From Acetobacteraceae bacterium (lineage in GTDB: Bacteria; Pseudomonadota; Alphaproteobacteria; Acetobacterales; Acetobacteraceae), in NCBI GenBank assembly GCA_027311485.1, contig DAICYU010000177.1, positions 1 through 7,787 of the forward strand: DNA of 7,787 nucleotides, given 5' to 3'. How positions within the stretch are numbered: the stretch's first letter is position 1; each line of letters starts with the position of its first letter. This document shows positions 6,143 to 7,787 of this stretch, in pieces. The position numbers were made by a program, and so were the translations under genes. Below the pieces are notes generated by a model, which saw nothing but the letters and a program-made list of their open reading frames with translations, did no database searches and was not told where the DNA came from.

Positions 6143-7246
6143 ATGTCCCAAGCAACCACGACCTTCCGCGACGAAGCCGCCCAGCGCCCGGAGACGCGGG
6201 GTGCCATGCGGCGCCGCAACCGCCGCAAGCTGCTTCGCTATGTGTTCATGACTGCGGGCGTTGTGGTGGTGATGGTTGGCGGCGTGATCTACTGGCTTTC
6301 GGGCGGGCGCTGGGTCGATACCGACGATGCCTATGTCCAGGCCGACAGCATGACGATGTCCACCGACGTGTCCGGCATCGTTGCCGCGATCCCGGTGCAT
6401 GAAGGGGAGCATGTCACGAAGGGCCAGGTGCTGTTCCGCCTGGATCCGCTGAAGTTCCAGATCGCGCTGGACAACGCCCGCGCCGATCTGTCGCAAACCC
6501 GGCTGAACATCGAGGCGATGAAGGCGGACTACCAGGCTGCCCTGCGGGATGCCGCCGCGAAGCAGCAGCAGGTGAATTCCGATCAGGCAACTTACAACCG
6601 CTACGCCGCGCTGGTGAAGCAGCACGCGGTGACACAGCAGGAAACCGAGGACGCACAGTATAAGCTGGCGGCCGACCAGCAGGGCTACGATGCCGCACAA
6701 AGCCAGGCCCGCGCGCAATTGGCGAAGCTGGACGGAAATCCCGACATCAAGGTCGAGGACATGCCGGCCTACAAGCAGGCCGAGGCCCGTTTGGCCGAGG
6801 CGGAACGGGAAATGGACCATTCGGTCGTCCGCGCGCCGTATGACGGCATCGTCACGCAGGTGAACAAGCTGCAGATTGGCATGTACCTGGGCGCCAGCAC
6901 CGCGGCCTTCGGGCTGGTTTCCACCGACCATGTGTGGGTCGAGGCGCAGCCGAAGGAAACCCAGCTGACCTATGCCAAGGCCGGCCAGCCCGTGGACGTG
7001 ACATTCGATCTGTATCCTGGCCGCACCTGGCACGGCACGGTGCAAAGCATCGCGCCGGCGACGGACCAGAACTTCTCCCTGCTGCCGGCCGAGAATTCGT
7101 CGGGCAACTGGGTGAAGGTGGTGCAGCGCATTCCGGTGCGGGTGCGGGTGGACCTGAAGCCGGGCGATCCGCCGCTGCGTGCCGGCATGAGTGCCGAGGT
7201 CGATATCGACACCGGTCACACGCGGACCCTGTCGGATCTGTTTTAA
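6143..7246 (+). CDS. emrA: EmrA/HlyD-type efflux membrane fusion protein
   Basis: The 367-residue periplasmic adaptor of a tripartite or MFS-linked efflux pump joins an inner-membrane DHA2 transporter to an outer-membrane channel. From the chosen ATG there is a basic cytoplasmic start (MRRRNRRK at 22-29), one membrane anchor (about 35-53), the family motif TDDAYVQAD (60-68), the first half of the biotinyl-lipoyl domain (to about 102), a long Ala/Gln-rich alpha-helical hairpin (about 103-228), the second lipoyl half (VRAPYDGIV at 229-237) and beta-barrel domains. The C-terminal segment with NWVKVVQRIPVRV (322-334) is typical of EmrA. The frame opens at a TTG at 6125, but the ATG at 6143 is preferred, although its Shine-Dalgarno is weak (AGG about ten bases upstream); an ATG at 6206 is a less likely alternative. 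The emrB-like gene follows after 33 bases, so they form an operon. Substrates cannot be told. Confidence 0.93.
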   Translation: MSQATTTFRDEAAQRPETRGAMRRRNRRKLLRYVFMTAGVVVVMVGGVIYWLSGGRWVDTDDAYVQADSMTMSTDVSGIVAAIPVHEGEHVTKGQVLFRLDPLKFQIALDNARADLSQTRLNIEAMKADYQAALRDAAAKQQQVNSDQATYNRYAALVKQHAVTQQETEDAQYKLAADQQGYDAAQSQARAQLAKLDGNPDIKVEDMPAYKQAEARLAEAEREMDHSVVRAPYDGIVTQVNKLQIGMYLGASTAAFGLVSTDHVWVEAQPKETQLTYAKAGQPVDVTFDLYPGRTWHGTVQSIAPATDQNFSLLPAENSSGNWVKVVQRIPVRVRVDLKPGDPPLRAGMSAEVDIDTGHTRTLSDLF

Positions 7247-7279
7247 GCGCGGACCGGTTCTAAAGGCAGACCTGTTCAG

Positions 7280-7787
7280 ATGGCGACGCAACCGCAGTCC
7301 AGCGCCGACTTTATCGAGGTGCCGCACCGCGCGCTGATTACCGTTTGTGCGATGATGGCAACGCTGATGCAGGCGCTGGATTCCACCATCGCCAACGTGG
7401 CGCTGCCCTATATGCAAGGCAGCCTGTCGGCGAGTTCCGACCAGATCACCTGGGTACTGACATCCTATATCACCGCGGCGGCGATCATGACCGCGCCGGT
7501 GGGCTGGCTATCGTCCCGATTTGGGCTGAAGCGGCTGTATTTGATCTCGATGATCGGCTTCACCATCACCTCGATGATGTGCGGCGTTGCCGCCAACCTG
7601 GGGCAGATGGTGCTGTTCCGCCTCGCACAGGGCGTGTTCGGCGCCGCGCTGGTGCCGCTGTCGCAGTCGACCATGCTGAATATCTATCCGCCGGAAAAAC
7701 GTGGCTCCGCTATGGCGGTATGGGGGATGGGCGTGATGGTCGGGCCGATCCTGGGTCCGACCCTGGGCGGCTACCTGACCGAGCTGT
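7280..7787 (+). CDS. emrB: EmrB-type DHA2 MFS efflux transporter, 3' end outside window
   Basis: The first 169 residues of a 14-helix drug:proton antiporter (DHA2 family; usual length about 500) are present, and the frame stays open to the window edge. Visible MFS signatures are motif D1 LDSTIANVALP (33-43) in the first membrane helix, motif A GWLSSRFGLKRL (75-86) in the 2-3 loop, motif B RLAQGVFGAALVP (114-126) and antiporter motif C GVMVGPILGPTLGG (151-164). PLSQSTMLNIYPPEKR (126-141) is close to E. coli EmrB. Motif A has Ser79 where many MFS members have Asp, a variation also common among EmrB relatives. The ATG at 7280 is the first in frame with the conserved N-terminus; AAAGG at 7262-7266 is a rather distant ribosome site (13 bases). 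It is expected to work in the inner membrane with the EmrA protein encoded 33 bases upstream. Confidence 0.92.
   Translation, partial: MATQPQSSADFIEVPHRALITVCAMMATLMQALDSTIANVALPYMQGSLSASSDQITWVLTSYITAAAIMTAPVGWLSSRFGLKRLYLISMIGFTITSMMCGVAANLGQMVLFRLAQGVFGAALVPLSQSTMLNIYPPEKRGSAMAVWGMGVMVGPILGPTLGGYLTEL

Noticed and set aside
6137..7417. Long open frame on the minus strand (426 codons) opposite emrA
   Set aside because: It is antisense to a clear EmrA gene and runs into the emrB start. The His/Arg/Gly-rich translation resembles no family and is the usual effect of high-GC codon bias.

Overview
The window is high-GC (roughly two thirds G+C by eye), densely coded bacterial DNA. Gene content and codon style fit an alphaproteobacterium, possibly Rhodospirillales/Acetobacteraceae. 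That placement is an inference from style and gene families, not from a marker gene. There are seven protein genes, two of them cut by the window edges. I see no tRNA, rRNA, CRISPR array or insertion sequence, and no intergenic gap reaches 300 bases.

Layout. (1) 3-1473, plus strand: the C-terminal part of a DUF1326 protein, followed by a DUF2182 multi-pass membrane protein with Met/His-rich and Cys-containing segments. Members of these two families are often neighbours, and together they look like a membrane-associated metal-handling pair of unknown exact role. (2) 4051-1550, minus strand: a tight two-gene operon of a zinc-free NADPH:quinone-oxidoreductase-like MDR protein, then aspartate ammonia-lyase (aspA). 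(3) 4214-4957, plus strand: a Crp/Fnr-family regulator without the FNR iron-sulfur cysteines, divergent from the operon. A perfect FNR-type box (TTGAT-N4-ATCAA) lies between them, and the regulator's recognition helix carries the matching E-xx-S-R residues. This is a plausible self-contained circuit linking oxygen or nitric-oxide sensing to aspartate-to-fumarate metabolism. (4) 5937-4927, minus strand: a DUF2891 protein, converging on and overlapping the regulator gene at its 3' end. It appears to start at a CTG codon behind a perfect Shine-Dalgarno sequence. (5) 6143-7787, plus strand: an EmrA-type membrane fusion protein and the first 169 residues of its EmrB-type DHA2 transporter, forming a drug or toxic-compound efflux operon. 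Its promoter region holds three copies of an 11-bp motif, two tandem and one inverted, which look like operator half-sites.

No wholly novel system is evident. The best leads are the regulator/FNR-box/aspA circuit, the non-canonical start of the DUF2891 gene, the three-part operator before emrA, and the DUF1326-DUF2182 pair.
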